Source: Sphingomicrobium nitratireducens
GTDB taxonomy: Bacteria; Pseudomonadota; Alphaproteobacteria; Sphingomonadales; Sphingomonadaceae
DNA length: 64,000 nucleotides
Direction of reading: 5' to 3'
NCBI RefSeq assembly: GCF_026157035.1
Contig: NZ_JANJZA010000001.1
Span: 351,001-415,000, forward strand
Shown: in pieces, positions 35,382 through 45,766 of the stretch
How the letters are laid out: the number at the start of each line of letters is the position of its first letter
Position numbering within the stretch: position 1 is the stretch's first letter
Made by a program: the position numbers and the translations under genes
Notes under the pieces: model-generated
The model's database searches: none
Seen by the model: the letters and a program-made list of their open reading frames with translations, nothing else
Told to the model about the DNA's origin: nothing

Positions 35382-36587
35382 ATGTCGATCATCGATCCCA
35401 ATGCCCACGACCGCAAGGGATGGCACGCAGGCGGACACCACCCGCCGGTGCTGCTGTTCCTGACCGGTGCGGCGGGCGATCCCGGGGCACTGGCCGGCGT
35501 CGAAGTGGCCGGCTTTCCGCTCCAGCTTTCGATCATCGACGACAAGACGGAGCTTGGCCCGAACGACCTACGCGGCGCGGCGGCGGCGGTAATCCAGATC
35601 CGGCCGGACGATGACGAGGGCATCCAGCGTTTCGCCGAGATCGCAGCCGCGACGTCGACCCCGCTCCTGGCGGCCGCGTTCGAGCCGCCGCTGGCGTTCG
35701 TCCGCCAGCTGATCCGCGCGGGCGCCCACGACGTCGTTCCGCTCCCGCTCGATATTGCCGACCTTGAAGCATCGATCCATCCGCTGGCGAAAGAGTTTGC
35801 CGCTCGCAAGCGCAGCCAGGCGTCCGGCCACGAACGCTCCGTCATGTTCATCAAGTCCGAGGGCGGAGTGGGAGCGACCTCGCTCCTGTCCCAGCTCACG
35901 ACGCGCTTTGCCGAGAGCGAGGCTGCGGCAGGGCGCGAAGTCTGCCTGCTCGATCTCGACATGCAGTTCGGCGATGCCGCCTTCGTGCTCGGCCTGCGTC
36001 CGCGACTTACCCTTGCGGATCTCGTGGAAGCCGGCGACCGGATCGACGGCGAATTGCTGCGGTCGACCGCGACCGACCATCCCAGCGGACTCAAGATCGT
36101 CGCGGCGCCGCCCGAGATCTTGCCGCTCGAGGCGCTCGACGCCGACCACGCCTTTCGCATACTCGATCTGGCCAAGCGCGAGTTCGGAACGGTATTCGTC
36201 GACCTGCCGATGAACTGGACCAATTGGTCGCTGTCTCTGGTCGGGCGCGCCGACATCGTCGTGATGGTGACCGAACTGTCGATCCCGTCGCTCAACCGGG
36301 CGCGACGCCAGCTCGATCTCCTTTCGGAACAGGGACTCGGGAACATCGACGTTCGGGTCGTTGTCAACCGGTTCGAAAAGGGACTGTTCAAGAAACTGAC
36401 GCGCGCGGACGCGGAGCATGTGCTGGGCCGACAGGTCGATTACACTGTCTGCAACGACCATGCGACGATGAGCGAGGCGCTGGAGCGCGGGGTGCCCATC
36501 GCGCACGTGAAGCGGCGCAGCGCCCTGGGCAAGGATCTCGACCTGCTCGACGGCGGGCTGGCCGCCGGTCTCGGACTGGAGCGCTAG
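35382..36587 (+). CDS. cpaE: Pilus assembly protein CpaE/TadZ
   Basis: The 401-residue protein has an N-terminal receiver-like domain (VLLFLTGAAGDPG to about 140) and a ParA/MinD-type ATPase domain. The P-loop reads KSEGGVGATSLLSQL, an atypical Walker A in which the second lysine of KGGxGKT is missing, as is known for TadZ/CpaE proteins; VCLLDLDMQFGDAAFVLGL and FVDLPMNWTNWSL are the other nucleotide-site motifs. CpaE places the Tad machinery, typically at a pole. It lies 14 bases after the second tadE and three bases before cpaF. Confidence 0.9.
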   Translation: MSIIDPNAHDRKGWHAGGHHPPVLLFLTGAAGDPGALAGVEVAGFPLQLSIIDDKTELGPNDLRGAAAAVIQIRPDDDEGIQRFAEIAAATSTPLLAAAFEPPLAFVRQLIRAGAHDVVPLPLDIADLEASIHPLAKEFAARKRSQASGHERSVMFIKSEGGVGATSLLSQLTTRFAESEAAAGREVCLLDLDMQFGDAAFVLGLRPRLTLADLVEAGDRIDGELLRSTATDHPSGLKIVAAPPEILPLEALDADHAFRILDLAKREFGTVFVDLPMNWTNWSLSLVGRADIVVMVTELSIPSLNRARRQLDLLSEQGLGNIDVRVVVNRFEKGLFKKLTRADAEHVLGRQVDYTVCNDHATMSEALERGVPIAHVKRRSALGKDLDLLDGGLAAGLGLER

Positions 36588-36590
36588 ACG

Positions 36591-38003
36591 ATGTGGCAGA
36601 TCAAGAAATCCAAGGGCATGACCGCAGAAGACGCCCATGACGGCAGCGCCAACGACGATTTCGCCAGGCGCAATCGGGAGGAAGCCCGCAAACTGATGAC
36701 CACCGGCGATGCCGGGGCCTTTGCGCAGCGCGACCTCCACACCGACCTCAAGGTGGAACTGCACCAGCGGCTGCTCGACCGCATCAACCTTTCCGCCCTC
36801 GACAGCATGTCGCGCGAGCAGATCGCCGACGAGATCGGCGACCTCGTCGCCGAGGAGCTCGCCAGGACCGAGCACGCGCTCAACGCTGCCGAGCGCAAGC
36901 AGATGGTCGAGGACGTGCTCGACGAACTGCTCGGGCTCGGCCCGCTCGAGCCGCTCCTCAAGGACACGACCATCACCGACATTCTGGTGAACGGGTTCGA
37001 GCGCATTTACGTCGAGCGCTACGGCGTGCTCGAGCCGACCAAGGTGCGGTTCAAGGACGAGCGTCACCTCATCCGTATCATCCAGAAGATCGTCTCGGCG
37101 GTCGGCCGCCGCATCGACGAAAGTTCACCGCTGGTTGACGCGCGCCTCGCCGACGGAAGCCGCGTCAACGCGGTCGTGCCGCCATTGGCGCTCGACGGGT
37201 CGCTGCTCTCCATTCGCAAGTTCGCCAAGGTACCGATCAGCCTCGACCGCCTGGTCGAGATCGGCTCGGTGCCGCAACAGGTGGCCGAAGTGCTCGAGGG
37301 TATCGTCAAGGCACGCCGTAACGTGCTCATCTCGGGCGGCACCGGTTCGGGCAAGACGACCATGCTCAACGCGATGAGCGCGTTCATCGACCACAGCGAG
37401 CGTATCGTCACGATCGAGGATTCGGCCGAACTCCAGCTGCAGCAGGATCACGTCGCTCGGCTCGAGACCCGCCCGCCCAACATCGAGGGGCGCGGAGAAA
37501 TAACCCAGCGCGACCTCGTCAAGAACGCGCTGCGCATGCGTCCCGACCGCATCATCGTCGGCGAGGTGCGCGCCGGGGAGGCATTCGACATGCTCCAGGC
37601 GATGAATACGGGTCACGAGGGATCGATGACCACGGTTCACGCCAATACGCCGCGCGACAGTCTGAGCCGCGTCGAGCAGATGATCGGCATGAGCGGGATC
37701 GACATTCCCGCCAAGGCCGCGCGCCAGCAGATCGCGTCTGCAATCAACGTCGTGATCCAGGTCTCGCGTCTGTCCGACGGCCGTCGCAAGCTGGTCAGCC
37801 TGTCGGAAATTACTGGCATGGAAGGCGACGTCATCACGCTCCAGGAGATCTTCCGCTTCCGCCAGACCGGTATCGATAGCGAGGGCATCGTCAAGGGCGT
37901 GTTCGAGGCGACCGGCATCCGGCCCCGCTTCCTCGACCAGACGATGGCGCATGGCGTCGACCTGTCGCCCGAACTCTTCCGGCCAGACACGAGGTTCGAT
38001 TGA
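36591..38003 (+). CDS. cpaF: Tad secretion ATPase CpaF/TadA
   Basis: The 470-residue ATPase powers pilus assembly and retraction at the inner membrane. Walker [10 protein letters not shown] is at about residues 249-257, an Asp box [11 protein letters not shown] follows, Walker B is [33 protein letters not shown], and the conserved arginine finger region MRPDR precedes it. The N-terminal domain ([17 protein letters not shown]) is standard. The C-terminus overlaps the tadB start. Length and motifs are those of a normal family member. Confidence 0.95.
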   Translation: MWQIKKSKGMTAEDAHDGSANDDFARRNREEARKLMTTGDAGAFAQRDLHTDLKVELHQRLLDRINLSALDSMSREQIADEIGDLVAEELARTEHALNAAERKQMVEDVLDELLGLGPLEPLLKDTTITDILVNGFERIYVERYGVLEPTKVRFKDERHLIRIIQKIVSAVGRRIDESSPLVDARLADGSRVNAVVPPLALDGSLLSIRKFAKVPISLDRLVEIGSVPQQVAEVLEGIVKARRNVLISGGTGSGKTTMLNAMSAFIDHSERIVTIEDSAELQLQQDHVARLETRPPNIEGRGEITQRDLVKNALRMRPDRIIVGEVRAGEAFDMLQAMNTGHEGSMTTVHANTPRDSLSRVEQMIGMSGIDIPAKAARQQIASAINVVIQVSRLSDGRRKLVSLSEITGMEGDVITLQEIFRFRQTGIDSEGIVKGVFEATGIRPRFLDQTMAHGVDLSPELFRPDTRFD

Positions 38004-39001
38004 TGGATATCTGGCTGCGCGCCCTCATCCTGGCGCTCGTCTTCGCGGCGGTGCTGATCATCGTCGAGCGGATCGTCGGCGGTGTGATCCGCAGCCGCGC
38101 GGCGGGTGGGGCGATCAACAAGCGCCTCGACATGATCGCCAAGGGTGCGACGCACGAAGAGACCATGCTCATCCTGCGTCGCGGCGATTACGATCCGCGC
38201 AGCAATATGCCGAGCATTCTGGGCGGGTGGGCAAGCTGGATTCACCAGTTGCTGGTCCAGGCAGGGATCACGACCGGGGCGGGCCGCATCGTCGTGCTGC
38301 TGATGGTGTTGCCGCTGGCGATCTTCCTGGCTTTCGTCCTGCTCTTTTCGCTGGCCGGGTACGTGATTTCCCCGGGACGCATCCTGCTTCTGGGAACGGT
38401 CGCGGCGGTTCTCGGGGTAGCCTTCCCGATGACGATCCTGCGGGTCATGGCGACGCGGCGCCGGCGCCGGATGGGCGAACAGTTCCCGGTGGCGCTCGAC
38501 GTGTTCGTGCGCGGACTTCGCGCGGGCCACCCGGTCGCGGCCGCGCTCGAACTGCTGACCACCGAAATGCCCGACCCGATCGGCAGCGAATTCGGCCTCG
38601 TGGTCGACGAGGTGACCTATGGCGCCGACCTACGTGACGCGCTCGATGAGATGGCCGACCGCTGGGACATCGAGGACATCCGCATGTTCGTCGTGTCGCT
38701 GTCGGTCCAGTCCGAGACGGGCGGCAATCTGGCGGAGATCCTAGAGAACCTCACGAAGGTGATCCGCGAACGTCAGGCGATGGTGATGAAGGTCCGCGCC
38801 CTCTCCAGCGAGGGGCGCATGACCGCGTTGATGCTCTCGGTCCTACCGCTGGTCGCGCTGGTAATCACTTTCCTCGGCAACTCGTCCTTCTTCCTCGACG
38901 TCGCCGATGACCCGATGTTCATTCCCTCGTTCGGCGTTCTCATCCTGATGTGGGTGATCGGCGTCATGATGATCCGCAAGATGATCGACCTCAAGGTGTA
39001 G
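38003..39001 (+). CDS. tadB: Tad inner-membrane platform protein TadB
   Basis: A 332-residue T2SSF-type membrane protein: N-terminal span (IWLRALILALVFAAVLIIVE), two central spans (RIVVLLMVLPLAIFLAFVLLF), the cytoplasmic domain with FPVALDVFVRGLRAGHPVAAALELL and VSLSVQSETGGNLAEILENLTKVIRER, and C-terminal spans (LMLSVLPLVALVITFLG). With TadC it forms the platform driven by CpaF. ATG 38003 overlaps the cpaF stop; a TTG at 38000 is in frame. Confidence 0.92.
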   Translation: MDIWLRALILALVFAAVLIIVERIVGGVIRSRAAGGAINKRLDMIAKGATHEETMLILRRGDYDPRSNMPSILGGWASWIHQLLVQAGITTGAGRIVVLLMVLPLAIFLAFVLLFSLAGYVISPGRILLLGTVAAVLGVAFPMTILRVMATRRRRRMGEQFPVALDVFVRGLRAGHPVAAALELLTTEMPDPIGSEFGLVVDEVTYGADLRDALDEMADRWDIEDIRMFVVSLSVQSETGGNLAEILENLTKVIRERQAMVMKVRALSSEGRMTALMLSVLPLVALVITFLGNSSFFLDVADDPMFIPSFGVLILMWVIGVMMIRKMIDLKV

Positions 39002-39004
39002 CCG

Positions 39005-39979
39005 ATGTTCGACTTGATCCTAGAAAGTGACGGCGCGCGCCTGGTCGTCCTCGCCCTTCTCTTTCTCGCGGTCGTCGCGCTGGTCTATTTCGTCGGCCAG
39101 TCGGTGACGGGGCGAGCGGCGGTGCGAGAGCGTCTCGACGCCGCGGCCGGCCAACATGAAGTCGACGCCGACGGACTGTCCCTGCGTGCGGACGTCACGC
39201 GCGGGCGCTGGGTGGATCTTGTCAACGCGGTCGAGAAAGCCGGTGTCAACCTCGTCGACACGAAGGACGAAACGCTGCGCAAACGGCTGATCGCAGCGGG
39301 CTACAAGTCGCCGGTCGCCCCGCGCGTCTACACGCTGGTCCGGCTGACTGCCGTGATCGTGCTGCCGATCCTCGTCATCACCTACACCTACCTGCTCGGC
39401 GAGCGTCCGAGCCTCGTCAAACTCTACTTCGCGACGATCATCTCCGCAGCCGCTGGCCTTTACGTCCCCTCCTTGTTCATTCGTGCCAAGGCCGACCGCC
39501 GGCGCGAAGCCATCATCAATGGGTTTCCCGACGCGCTCGACCTCATGCTAGTGTGCGTCGAAGCGGGGCTCGGGATCGAGACGGCCTTCAGCCGCGTCGG
39601 CATGGAAATGGCAAGATCGCACCCGCTGCTCGCCGAACAGTTCGGCGCGGTCGTGCTCGAGTTGCGCGCCGGTCGCAGTCGCGAGGACGCGCTCAGGCGC
39701 ATGGCGGACCGCGCCGGCGTCGACGAGATCCGCGCCTTCGCGACGCTGCTGATCCAGTCGACCAAGCTGGGGTCGTCGGTCGCGCAGACGCTGCGCACCT
39801 ATGCTGCGGAAATGCGCGACAAACGCCGCATGCGCGCCGAGGAAAAGGCACACCGCCTGCCGGTGCTGCTGTCGGTGCCGCTGGTCGGTTGCATGCTGCC
39901 GGTGATGATCGGCGTGCTGATGGTGCCCGCGGTGATCCGCATGGTGCGCGTGATGCTGCCTGCATTGGGGGGAGAATGA
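39005..39979 (+). CDS. tadC: Tad inner-membrane platform protein TadC
   Basis: A 324-residue T2SSF-domain protein paralogous to TadB: N-terminal span (LVVLALLFLAVVALVYFVGQ), spans near residues 110-155, the cytoplasmic region FPDALDLMLVCVEAGLGIETAFSRV and FATLLIQSTKLGSSVAQTLRTYAAEMRDKRRMRAEEKAH, and a C-terminal hairpin of spans (LPVLLSVPLVGCMLPVMIGVLM). It starts three bases after the tadB stop, and the next gene starts three bases after its own stop. Confidence 0.92.
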   Translation: MFDLILESDGARLVVLALLFLAVVALVYFVGQSVTGRAAVRERLDAAAGQHEVDADGLSLRADVTRGRWVDLVNAVEKAGVNLVDTKDETLRKRLIAAGYKSPVAPRVYTLVRLTAVIVLPILVITYTYLLGERPSLVKLYFATIISAAAGLYVPSLFIRAKADRRREAIINGFPDALDLMLVCVEAGLGIETAFSRVGMEMARSHPLLAEQFGAVVLELRAGRSREDALRRMADRAGVDEIRAFATLLIQSTKLGSSVAQTLRTYAAEMRDKRRMRAEEKAHRLPVLLSVPLVGCMLPVMIGVLMVPAVIRMVRVMLPALGGE

Positions 39980-39982
39980 TCC

Positions 39983-41458
39983 ATGACCCGTACGTTCACG
40001 CTCGCTGCTAGCTCGCTCACCGCCCTGGCGGTCGCGGCCTGTGCATCCGACAAGATCGAGATCCGTCAGATCGCCTCGCCCATCCAGCAGGGCGACATGG
40101 CGGTCGCTGACCGGCTCGCGGAAGCGGCCGGACAGATGCGGCTCGGCAATATCGGCCTGGCGCTCGAATCGTACAGGAAGGCGCTGCGCACCTCGCCGAC
40201 CAGTGTCGGGGCGCATGCTGGCATCGCGCGCGCCTACGACCAGATGGGACGCTTCGACCTGTCGATGAACCATTACCAGCAAGCGCTGGCACTGCGGCCC
40301 GACGAGCCGCGGCTCTACCGGATGCTCGCAGCATCGCTCAAGCGCCAGGGTCGCCCGGTCGACGCCGCGCGCGTGATGGCCGAAGCGCAGACGCGTGCGG
40401 CCGCGCTGGCGGCTCGCGAGGAGGCGCTGGCGACGATGGCGTCGGTCGAGGCCGAGACCGAGGCGCCGGCCCCGATGCCGGCTCCCGTTGCCGAACCCGA
40501 ATTCGACCAAGCCGAATTGACGGCGGAGCGCGAGCGCGTGCTGGCCGCGGCGCACGCCCGTCCCGATTTCGCCGCAGAAGCGATCGAGGCGCGCGAGGCG
40601 CTGGCCGCGGCCGAAAAGGCGCTCGCGAGCCTTCCCGAACGCCCGGTCGAGTTTCTCGGCCCGCCCTCGCGGCCCGAACTGGTTGCAGGATCGCTTGCGG
40701 TCGTGCCCGAGCCACTGCGCGCGTCCGGCGTGACCGTGCGCCTGCCCGCCGCCGCCGCCAGGCCGATGCCGCAACGCGTTGCCGCGCCCGCGCGGGTGAT
40801 GGCCAATGCGCCCAAGGCGCCTGGAGTGCGCACCAAGGTCGTGTCGGGCTCGCTCGTGACCGAGACGGTCGAGTTCGCGCCGCAGCGCATCGCCGCGCCC
40901 GAGCCCGATCTTGTCGCCGTGGCCGCGCCGGTGGCCGCACCGGGCCCGCGGCTCGAGCGGTTGAGCGGGGGCGAGGTGGCGCTCGTCACCAGTGCCGATC
41001 CGATCTGGCAGGAGCCGCCGGTGGTGACGCTGGCGAGCGCGCCCGAAAGGCCCGAACTTCCCGCTGATCGTCCGCTCGAAATCCGCAGCGACAAGGTCGC
41101 CCTGCTCGACATGCCAAAGGTCGCGCGGCCGCTGCTCAACCCGCCTGCGCTGACACGCTCGGCGGTCGAGCCCGCGCCCGTCCTGCTGGTCGCGGCGGGC
41201 CAATCGACGCGGGTTGCCGAACTGGCGCGCGAGCATCTCGACGCGCAGGGGCTGGCCAACGTCACGATCGACCGGTCGCCCACCGCGCGGCGCCATTCGA
41301 TCCTGCTCTATCCCAAGGGTCGGCGCGAGGAAGCGCTGGTACTGGCGCGGCGCTTCGGCTTCCGCATCGTCGCGCAGCCGGGGCCGGTCACGGAGATGGT
41401 GCTCCACCTCGGTAGCGATGCTGCCGGGTTCGATTGGCAGCCGGCCGTTCGCGGCTGA
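39983..41458 (+). CDS. TPR lipoprotein with C-terminal LytR_C-like domain, in the Tad locus
   Basis: The 491-residue protein has a lipobox (TALAVAAC, Cys20), then TPR repeats (GQMRLGNIGLALESYRKALR, GAHAGIARAYDQMGRFDLSM, DEPRLYRMLAASLKRQGRP), a long Ala/Pro/Glu-rich central region and a C-terminal globular segment (PVLLVAAGQSTRVAELAREH ... HSILLYPKGRREEALVLARRF) that resembles the LytR C-terminal domain. It probably acts at the outer membrane as a scaffold for pilus or cell-wall contacts. The TPR part is TadD-like; a second TPR protein follows, overlapping its stop. Confidence 0.75.
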   Translation: MTRTFTLAASSLTALAVAACASDKIEIRQIASPIQQGDMAVADRLAEAAGQMRLGNIGLALESYRKALRTSPTSVGAHAGIARAYDQMGRFDLSMNHYQQALALRPDEPRLYRMLAASLKRQGRPVDAARVMAEAQTRAAALAAREEALATMASVEAETEAPAPMPAPVAEPEFDQAELTAERERVLAAAHARPDFAAEAIEAREALAAAEKALASLPERPVEFLGPPSRPELVAGSLAVVPEPLRASGVTVRLPAAAARPMPQRVAAPARVMANAPKAPGVRTKVVSGSLVTETVEFAPQRIAAPEPDLVAVAAPVAAPGPRLERLSGGEVALVTSADPIWQEPPVVTLASAPERPELPADRPLEIRSDKVALLDMPKVARPLLNPPALTRSAVEPAPVLLVAAGQSTRVAELAREHLDAQGLANVTIDRSPTARRHSILLYPKGRREEALVLARRFGFRIVAQPGPVTEMVLHLGSDAAGFDWQPAVRG

Positions 41459-42261
41459 TGATCCTAGCACTGGCCCTCGCGCTGGGGGCGGCCCAGCCGC
41501 TCCCGACCGAGGTGCGCGCCCAACTCGACGAGGCGGCGCATGCGCTTTCGATGGGGCGGACCATTCAGGCGCGCGCGATGCTGGCCGAAGCAGTGCGGCA
41601 AGGCGCGCGCGGGGAGCCGCTCGACCGGCTGATGGCCGACCTCGACTTTGCCGAAGGCAAGCATGAGCGCGCGCTGGCCTATTATCGCCAGCTGCTCGCG
41701 GCCAATCCCGACGACGCGATCCTGATCGAACGCGCCGCGATCTCGGCGCTCGAACTGGACAAGGAGACCGAGGCGCGTGCGCTCCTGTCGCGCCTCTCGA
41801 TCGCGCAGGCGACGCGCTGGACAACGCTCAACGCGATGGGAGTGATGGCCGACCGGGACGGGCGCTACGAGGTCGCGCGCGAGGCCTATGCCGCGGGGCT
41901 GGCGATGGCGCCCGAAGAACCCAAGTTGCTCAACAATCTCGGCTGGTCATTGCTGCTGCAGGGGCAATGGGCCGATGCGCTCGTCCCGCTCGAGGCGGCG
42001 GCGCGGTTGGCACCCGAAAACCCGAAAATCCTCGCTAATCGCGACCTGGCCCGCATGGCGATGAGCGCGGAATTGCCGGTGCGAAGGCCGGGGGAAAACG
42101 GGGCGAACTATGCCGCGCGCCTCAACGATGCGGGGGTGGTCGCGGCGGCGCAGGGGGACAAGCCCAAGGCCGTCGCCGCCTTTACCCGCGCGCTCGAAGC
42201 TTCTAGCCGATGGTACAAGCGCGCCGCCGACAATCTGGCGCGGATCGGGGGGAAGAAATGA
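41458..42261 (+). CDS. tadD: TPR protein, TadD-like
   Basis: A 267-residue protein with a short hydrophobic N-terminus (MILALALALGAAQPLP) that may be an export signal, followed by repeated TPR helices: AAHALSMGRTIQARAMLAEAV, LDFAEGKHERALAYYRQLLAANP, NAMGVMADRDGRYEVAREAYAAGLAMAP, LNNLGWSLLLQGQWADALVPLEAAARLAPENP, DAGVVAAAQGDKPKAVAAFTRAL. TadD proteins support pilus assembly, probably as a scaffold. The ATG overlaps the stop of the preceding gene and its stop overlaps the cpaA start. Confidence 0.8.
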   Translation: MILALALALGAAQPLPTEVRAQLDEAAHALSMGRTIQARAMLAEAVRQGARGEPLDRLMADLDFAEGKHERALAYYRQLLAANPDDAILIERAAISALELDKETEARALLSRLSIAQATRWTTLNAMGVMADRDGRYEVAREAYAAGLAMAPEEPKLLNNLGWSLLLQGQWADALVPLEAAARLAPENPKILANRDLARMAMSAELPVRRPGENGANYAARLNDAGVVAAAQGDKPKAVAAFTRALEASSRWYKRAADNLARIGGKK

Positions 42262-42728
42262 ATTTGATCGCAATGGTGCCCGACTGGCTGGCCGCCATCT
42301 TCGCCGCGCTCCTGCTGGCCGCCGCGGTCGAGGACGTGTGGCGCATGAAGATCAGCAACTGGACCGTGCTCGCGCTGCTGGTCGCGGCAGTGGCGGCGAT
42401 CTTCGTGGTCGGCTTCGAGGTCGACGCGTGGAAGAACCTCGCCATCCTCGTCGTCGGACTGACACTCGGCACCTTCATGTTCTCGGCCGGCTGGATGGGC
42501 GGCGGCGACGTCAAGCTGACGGTGGCGGCGCTCGTCTGGTTCTCGGTCATCGGCGCGCTGCAGACGCTGGCCGCGATCGCGCTGGCGGGGGCGGTGCTGG
42601 TCATCGTCACGATGGTCACGCGCGGCGTCGGGCTGGGCGAGAAGAAGCGCGGCCGGATGGTCAGCTACGGCGTCGCGGTGGCGGCCGGCTCGCTGCTGAT
42701 GGCCGCATTCGAGCGCGGACTGGTGTGA
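42258..42728 (+). CDS. cpaA: Prepilin peptidase CpaA/TadV
   Basis: A 156-residue A24 family aspartic peptidase of the short, TadV-type. Four to five membrane spans are visible; the catalytic aspartates are in AAAVEDVWRMKISNW and in the GxGD-type motif WMGGGDVKLTVAAL. It cleaves the leaders of Flp and the TadE-like proteins at the inner membrane. Unlike in Caulobacter, where cpaA sits beside pilA at the front of the cluster, here it is near the distal end. It overlaps the genes on both sides. Confidence 0.9.
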   Translation: MNLIAMVPDWLAAIFAALLLAAAVEDVWRMKISNWTVLALLVAAVAAIFVVGFEVDAWKNLAILVVGLTLGTFMFSAGWMGGGDVKLTVAALVWFSVIGALQTLAAIALAGAVLVIVTMVTRGVGLGEKKRGRMVSYGVAVAAGSLLMAAFERGLV

Positions 42729-43192
42729 TGATCGCGGCGCTGCTCGCAGCGCTGGTGGCGCCCGAGACGGTGGCCGCCGACGGACGCTGGGCTGCCTTCC
42801 GGCTGGACGACGGGACGTGCGAGGCGCGCGGGCGCGCTTGGCGGCATCTGACGGACAAGGAGCGCCAACCGCTGGCCCGCTTCGTGTTCGACGAAAGCGG
42901 GCGGATGGTCGGGCTCAACGTCCAGTTGCGTCGGTTGCAGCGGGCCGGATCGAGCGTGATGCTGGCGGTCGACGAAGCGAGCTTCCTTCTCGAAGGCGAG
43001 GGGCGGCAGGCGTGGACCAAGGACGGCGAACAGGGGCTGGCGATCGTCGATGCGCTGCGCACTGGCGCGCGGATGCGGGTGACGGGGCACGCGACCTCGG
43101 GCGGGCGTTTCACCGACTATTACCCCCTCGACGGGGTCAATACGGCGATCGACGCGGCCGCGGCAGCGTGCGCGAATTCACTGGAAAAATGA
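42728..43192 (+). CDS. Small secreted protein at the end of the Tad locus
   Basis: A 154-residue protein with a minimal signal sequence ([18 protein letters not shown]) and a compact domain: [59 protein letters not shown], and C-terminal [18 protein letters not shown]. The two cysteines near the ends could form a disulfide. The layout is reminiscent of the invasion-associated locus B (IalB) proteins but the match is weak. It overlaps cpaA by one base and is probably translated with it; a role in piliation is only suggested by position. Confidence 0.55.
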   Translation: MIAALLAALVAPETVAADGRWAAFRLDDGTCEARGRAWRHLTDKERQPLARFVFDESGRMVGLNVQLRRLQRAGSSVMLAVDEASFLLEGEGRQAWTKDGEQGLAIVDALRTGARMRVTGHATSGGRFTDYYPLDGVNTAIDAAAAACANSLEK

Positions 43193-43205
43193 GGGGCTTG
43201 CCCCT

Positions 43206-44417
43206 ATGTGGCGCCCACTCATGAGCGCCGATACCAACCTGATGCCGATTCCCGGCCAAGTCGATCCCGTGCCTGTCGCGCGGGCCCCGCAGCCCATGGC
43301 AGACGGGCGGATCAACCTCGTCGGCCTGCCCAAGGAGGTGCTGCGCACGGTCCTGATCGAAGCGGGCATGGCGGAGAAGCAGGCCAAGCTGCGCGCCAAG
43401 CAGATCTGGCACTGGATTTACAATCGCGGTGCGACCGATTTCGAGGCGATGACCGATATCGCCAAGGCGCAGAAGCCGTGGCTCGAGGAGCGCTTCACCA
43501 TCCGCCGTCCCGACGTGGTCGAGGCGCAGGTCTCGACCGACGGCACGCGCAAGTGGCTGCTGCGCACGCATGACGGCCACGACTACGAGATGGTGTTCAT
43601 CCCCGATGCCGACCGCGGGACGCTGTGCGTGTCGAGCCAGGTCGGGTGCACGCTCAACTGCCGCTTCTGCCACACCGGCACGATGCGTCTTGTCCGCAAC
43701 CTCGAACCCAACGAGATCGTCGGGCAGGTAATGCTGGCGCGCGACGCGCTGGGCGAATGGCCGAGCCGTCCGGAAGGCCGCATGCTCACCAACATCGTGA
43801 TGATGGGGATGGGCGAGCCGCTCTACAATTTCGACAATGTCAGCCAGGCGCTTCACATCGTCATGGACGGCGATGGGCTCGGCCTGTCGAAGCGCCGCAT
43901 CACCTTGTCGACATCGGGCGTGGTGCCGATGATGGGGCGTTGCGGCGACGAGATCGGCGTCAACCTTGCCGTCTCGCTCCACGCGGTGACCAAGGAAATC
44001 CGCGACGAGATCGTGCCGATCAACAAGAAGTACGGCATCGAGGAACTGCTGCAGGCGTGCGCCGACTATCCTGGCGCCAACAATGCGCGCCGCATCACGT
44101 TCGAATATGTGATGCTCAAGGACAAGAACGACACGGACGAGGATGCGCGCGAGCTGGTGCGGCTGCTCAAGCACTACAAGCTGCCCGCGAAGGTCAATCT
44201 CATCCCGTTCAACCCGTGGGACGGCGCGCCCTACGAATGCTCGACCCCCGAACGCGTGAAGCGGTTCAGCGACATCGTGTTCGAAGCGGGCATTTCCGCG
44301 CCGGTGCGCACGCCCCGCGGCCGCGACATCGATGCGGCGTGCGGCCAATTGAAGACCGCGGCCGAGAAGAAGTCACGCGCGCAGATCGATCGCGAGGCGG
44401 CGGCCGGTCAGGCCTGA
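43206..44417 (+). CDS. rlmN: Dual-specificity RNA methyltransferase RlmN
   Basis: The 403-residue radical-SAM enzyme methylates C2 of A2503 in 23S rRNA and A37 in some tRNAs. The Fe-S motif is CTLNCRFC (C-x3-C-x2-C); [10 protein letters not shown]-like sequence ([12 protein letters not shown]), [49 protein letters not shown] and [15 protein letters not shown] are all classic. The catalytic C-terminal cysteine is in CGQL ([13 protein letters not shown]). Start may be ATG 43206 or ATG 43221; a ggggc/gcccc hairpin lies just before the first. Confidence 0.95.
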   Translation: MWRPLMSADTNLMPIPGQVDPVPVARAPQPMADGRINLVGLPKEVLRTVLIEAGMAEKQAKLRAKQIWHWIYNRGATDFEAMTDIAKAQKPWLEERFTIRRPDVVEAQVSTDGTRKWLLRTHDGHDYEMVFIPDADRGTLCVSSQVGCTLNCRFCHTGTMRLVRNLEPNEIVGQVMLARDALGEWPSRPEGRMLTNIVMMGMGEPLYNFDNVSQALHIVMDGDGLGLSKRRITLSTSGVVPMMGRCGDEIGVNLAVSLHAVTKEIRDEIVPINKKYGIEELLQACADYPGANNARRITFEYVMLKDKNDTDEDARELVRLLKHYKLPAKVNLIPFNPWDGAPYECSTPERVKRFSDIVFEAGISAPVRTPRGRDIDAACGQLKTAAEKKSRAQIDREAAAGQA

Positions 44418-45643
44418 GCCAGGCGCCGCATCGCCGGCATCTCCCCGTAGGTCAGCGCGCGCCACGCCCATTCGAGCGGGCCGAAGCGGAAGGCCTTGAG
44501 CCACAGGTGCGAGAAGACGATCTGCAGCGCGAAAAAGGCGAAGCAGAGCGCCATCACCTGCGCCGGTCCGATGCGGCCGGCTAGCGCGAGGCCCGGGCCG
44601 ATCCCGGTCAGCACGAACATGTGCAGGAAGCTCTGCATCACGTAGTTGGTGAGCGCCATGCGCCCGACCGGTGCGAACATCCTTGCGAGGAACGACCAGC
44701 TTCCCGAGTGGAACAGAAGGATGAGCCCGGTCGCATAGCCGATGTCGAGGATCGGCACGCCGAGATAGTGAAGGAAATGCGGGAGCGGTTCGGGGGCCGA
44801 CAGGAAGTCGAACTCCATCGCCGTGTAAAGCGCCTCCATCGCGAGACCCAGCGGCAGGGTGACCATGCACAGACGGCGCACCTGCGGGAGCAGGTCGCCC
44901 ATGCGCTGGAACCAGCCCTTGCGCGCGATCCACGCGCCGACGAGGAAGCGGCCGAGCACGTAGAGCAGCCAGCCGACGACCAGCGCGCCGAGCACGTATT
45001 CGTACTTGGCGACCTCGTAATAGTTGGCGACCCAGGCGCCGTAATCGCCGCCATGGAGGACCTGCTGGCGAGCGGCTTCGGCGCTATCGTTGAACACGAC
45101 GCCTTCCGACCAGTCCTTGAGCCCGGTGATCTTGCGGATCCAGTCGATCGTCGGCTTGGCGAACAGGCCTAGGACCAGCCCTGCCCACAGCATCGCCTTC
45201 ATCGAAAGGCCGCGCAGCGCGAACAGGGCGAAGCCCATCAGCGCGTACATGTGGAGGATGTCCCACGGCCAGATGAAGAACATGTGGATGAAGCCGAAGA
45301 CGGTCAGGACGACGAGGCGCCGCAGGTAGATTCGCTCGAAGTCCGCGCCCTTGGCGCGAAGCCGCTCCATCATCACCCAGAAGCCGATGCCGAACAGCGT
45401 ACCGAACAAGGTGTTGGCCTTGTCCGAGACGAGCCAGGACAGGCCGAGCAGCGCGGCGCGGTTGTCGCTTGCGGCCAGCCACGCCTCGCGCTGCTCGCCG
45501 GTGGCGGTGTTGCCGGTAAATGCGAACCAGCCGAGGTTCGCAAGGAGAACGCCTAACAGGGCGAAGCCGCGCAGCACGTCGAGTTCGCCGATACGCTCGG
45601 CCGACGTGACCGGCGCGGCGCCGGTCTTCAGCTGGTCTTCCAT
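44408..45643 (-). CDS. DUF418 family membrane protein
   Basis: A 411-residue multi-pass protein. DUF418 hallmarks are [22 protein letters not shown] at the start, [33 protein letters not shown], and the C-terminal [22 protein letters not shown] and [11 protein letters not shown]. Proteins of this family resemble acyltransferase-3-type membrane enzymes, but activity is not established. It converges with rlmN, the two coding regions overlapping by ten bases. Confidence 0.85.
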   Translation of the reverse strand: MEDQLKTGAAPVTSAERIGELDVLRGFALLGVLLANLGWFAFTGNTATGEQREAWLAASDNRAALLGLSWLVSDKANTLFGTLFGIGFWVMMERLRAKGADFERIYLRRLVVLTVFGFIHMFFIWPWDILHMYALMGFALFALRGLSMKAMLWAGLVLGLFAKPTIDWIRKITGLKDWSEGVVFNDSAEAARQQVLHGGDYGAWVANYYEVAKYEYVLGALVVGWLLYVLGRFLVGAWIARKGWFQRMGDLLPQVRRLCMVTLPLGLAMEALYTAMEFDFLSAPEPLPHFLHYLGVPILDIGYATGLILLFHSGSWSFLARMFAPVGRMALTNYVMQSFLHMFVLTGIGPGLALAGRIGPAQVMALCFAFFALQIVFSHLWLKAFRFGPLEWAWRALTYGEMPAMRRLAQA

Positions 45644-45766
45644 GAGACCCTCCCCCTTTGTGTCGTGGAGCGGACATTACGCTTCGAATTGATCTGGGGC
45701 AATCGCGAGTGCGCTTGCGCCGCGCGAACGCAGCGGGCAGGGTCGCGATCAATTCGAGGGGAGACG

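Noticed and set aside
42728-43192. Firm assignment of the last Tad-locus gene to the IalB family
   Set aside because: Only a loose resemblance in length, cysteine placement and end motif; left as a secreted protein of unknown function.
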